The position numbers were made by a program, and so were the translations under genes. This document shows positions 6,224 through 6,602 of a DNA stretch of 6,602 bases, in pieces. Source of the stretch: Candidatus Aminicenantota bacterium (lineage in GTDB: Bacteria > Acidobacteriota > Aminicenantia > Aminicenantales > Aminicenantaceae). Every line of letters begins with the position of its first letter. Position 1 is the first letter of the stretch. The DNA lies in NCBI GenBank assembly GCA_013139435.1, contig WTAW01000309.1, forward strand, positions 1 through 6,602, read 5' to 3'. The notes below the pieces were generated by a model. The model did no database searches. It was not told where the DNA came from and saw only the letters and a program-made list of their open reading frames with translations.

Positions 6224-6423
6224 GTCTTTAGTGTTTCAAATCAACTTTGACCTATTGGCCTACTAATACCTCAGCCTCCTTCGTCTTAAGCTCCACTTCG
6301 ATTTACTGCATTCTTTTCAATTCTATCCAATTTCAAACCACTTACTTCCCCATAAAAAACATATCACACTCAAAACGGAAAGGCCATCTGAAACTTTGCA
6401 TCTCAAATCCACAGTCCTACAAG

Positions 6424-6444
6424 TGTGCCCAAACTGTGCCCAAA
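6424..6444 (-). repeat. Tandem TTTGGGCACA pair
   Basis: Two identical 10-base copies, read on the plus strand as TGTGCCCAAA (6424-6433 and 6435-6444), are separated by one base, giving an 11-bp period. They lie 130 bases from the tRNA-Val fragment at the window edge. Short tandem direct repeats near one end of a tRNA-integrated element are typical of arm-type binding sites for tyrosine recombinases, but no such enzyme is encoded here. A transcription factor site is an alternative. Confidence 0.5.
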
Positions 6445-6454
6445 ATATGTCAAG

Positions 6455-6495
6455 AATATCGAAATATCTGCAAAAATATCGAAATATATCGAAAA
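6455..6495. repeat. AATATCGAAATAT direct repeats
   Basis: The 13-base sequence AATATCGAAATAT occurs at 6455-6467 and 6475-6487 (20-bp period), and a partial third copy, ATATCGAAAA, overlaps the end at 6486-6495. Each contains ATATCGA. It may be an iterated protein-binding site or simple slippage in AT-rich DNA. Confidence 0.45.
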
Positions 6496-6563
6496 CCTAA
6501 TGACCCGAAAAATCAGCTCTCAACAGGGGTCACCCCTTATATTTTCTGCTTCCCCTTTTTTCT

Positions 6564-6602
6564 GTGCTTCTTACACACGGTAGAAGTCACAGGTTCAAAT
6601 CC
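6564..6602 (+). pseudogene. tRNA-Val 3'-half fragment (putative att copy, truncated by window end)
   Basis: Positions 6574-6602 are identical to 812-840 of the tRNA-Val gene, from the anticodon through the T loop and into the T stem. The match continues leftwards to 6564 with three mismatches (36 of 39 bases overall). No acceptor strand or D arm precedes it. The base before the anticodon is A instead of the invariant T33, and the 5' side of the anticodon stem pairs poorly, so it is not a functional tRNA. The most likely reading is the displaced end of an integrated element, with the complete tRNA at 780-854 as the other end. Alternatives are an old tRNA duplication or an assembly break at a repeat. 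Confidence 0.75.

Larger units (their letters stand above)
6224..6573. other. AT-rich intergenic region with short repeats, no gene found
   Basis: No credible reading frame is seen on either strand. The region holds two families of short direct repeats (6424-6444 and 6455-6495, listed separately) and a short hairpin AGGGG/CCCCT at 6525-6537 without an adjacent T run. An unused Shine-Dalgarno-like AAGGAGG (minus strand, 6281-6275) has no start codon at a suitable distance. It is flanked by the kinase promoter on the left and a tRNA-Val fragment on the right. Confidence 0.5.

Noticed and set aside
6275..6281. Shine-Dalgarno-like AAGGAGG on the minus strand
   Set aside because: No ATG, GTG or TTG follows at usable spacing with an open frame of any length.
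6564..6602. A second functional tRNA-Val
   Set aside because: There is no acceptor or D-arm sequence upstream, U33 is replaced, and the 5' anticodon stem is mismatched.

Overview
The window looks like a bacterial chromosome fragment of moderate GC content. It carries a Shine-Dalgarno-led leftward gene cluster, a rightward tRNA-Val gene, and AT-rich spacers with short repeats. The taxon cannot be read directly. A secreted TPR plus PD40-propeller protein beside a histidine kinase with a large extracytoplasmic sensor is a combination I associate with Acidobacteriota, Aminicenantes and similar uncultivated lineages. That placement is an inference of moderate to low confidence.

Layout, left to right. 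Positions 1-162 hold the 5' part of a minus-strand zinc-ribbon protein, whose near-consensus promoter lies so close to the ATG that the mRNA is probably leaderless. Positions 217-342 hold three REP-like GTAG-headed palindromes plus one unrelated palindrome. Positions 362-583 encode a small two-helix membrane protein (minus). Positions 740-854 hold a promoter and a complete tRNA-Val(CAC) on the plus strand. Positions 855-1152 have no gene. The rest is a leftward three-gene block: histidine kinase (6139-4109), OmpR-family response regulator (4107-3424) and a secreted TPR/TolB-like propeller protein (3309-1153). Positions 6224-6573 have no gene but contain short direct repeats. The window ends inside a second copy of the 3' half of the tRNA-Val gene.

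How the genes fit together. The kinase stop codon lies one base before the regulator start, and the regulator's ribosome binding site is inside the kinase's last codons, so the two are translated as a coupled pair. The strongest non-annotated signal is a set of direct repeats of core TTGACC (read on the minus strand) at an exact 11-bp period. It occurs twice: upstream of the kinase gene (6195-6223) and in the gap upstream of the propeller gene (3371-3399, with a weaker fourth repeat at 3360-3366). Both sets sit in the same helical phase relative to a candidate -10 element. This is the pattern expected for an OmpR/PhoB-type regulator, and suggests that the regulator controls its own operon and the secreted propeller protein. 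The three genes would then form a closed module in which an extracytoplasmic signal drives production of an extracytoplasmic protein.

The module lies between a complete tRNA-Val gene and a displaced tRNA 3' fragment (29 identical bases up to the window edge, 36/39 over the longer match). This is the usual footprint of site-specific integration into a tRNA gene, but no integrase is visible, so the island interpretation is a hypothesis.
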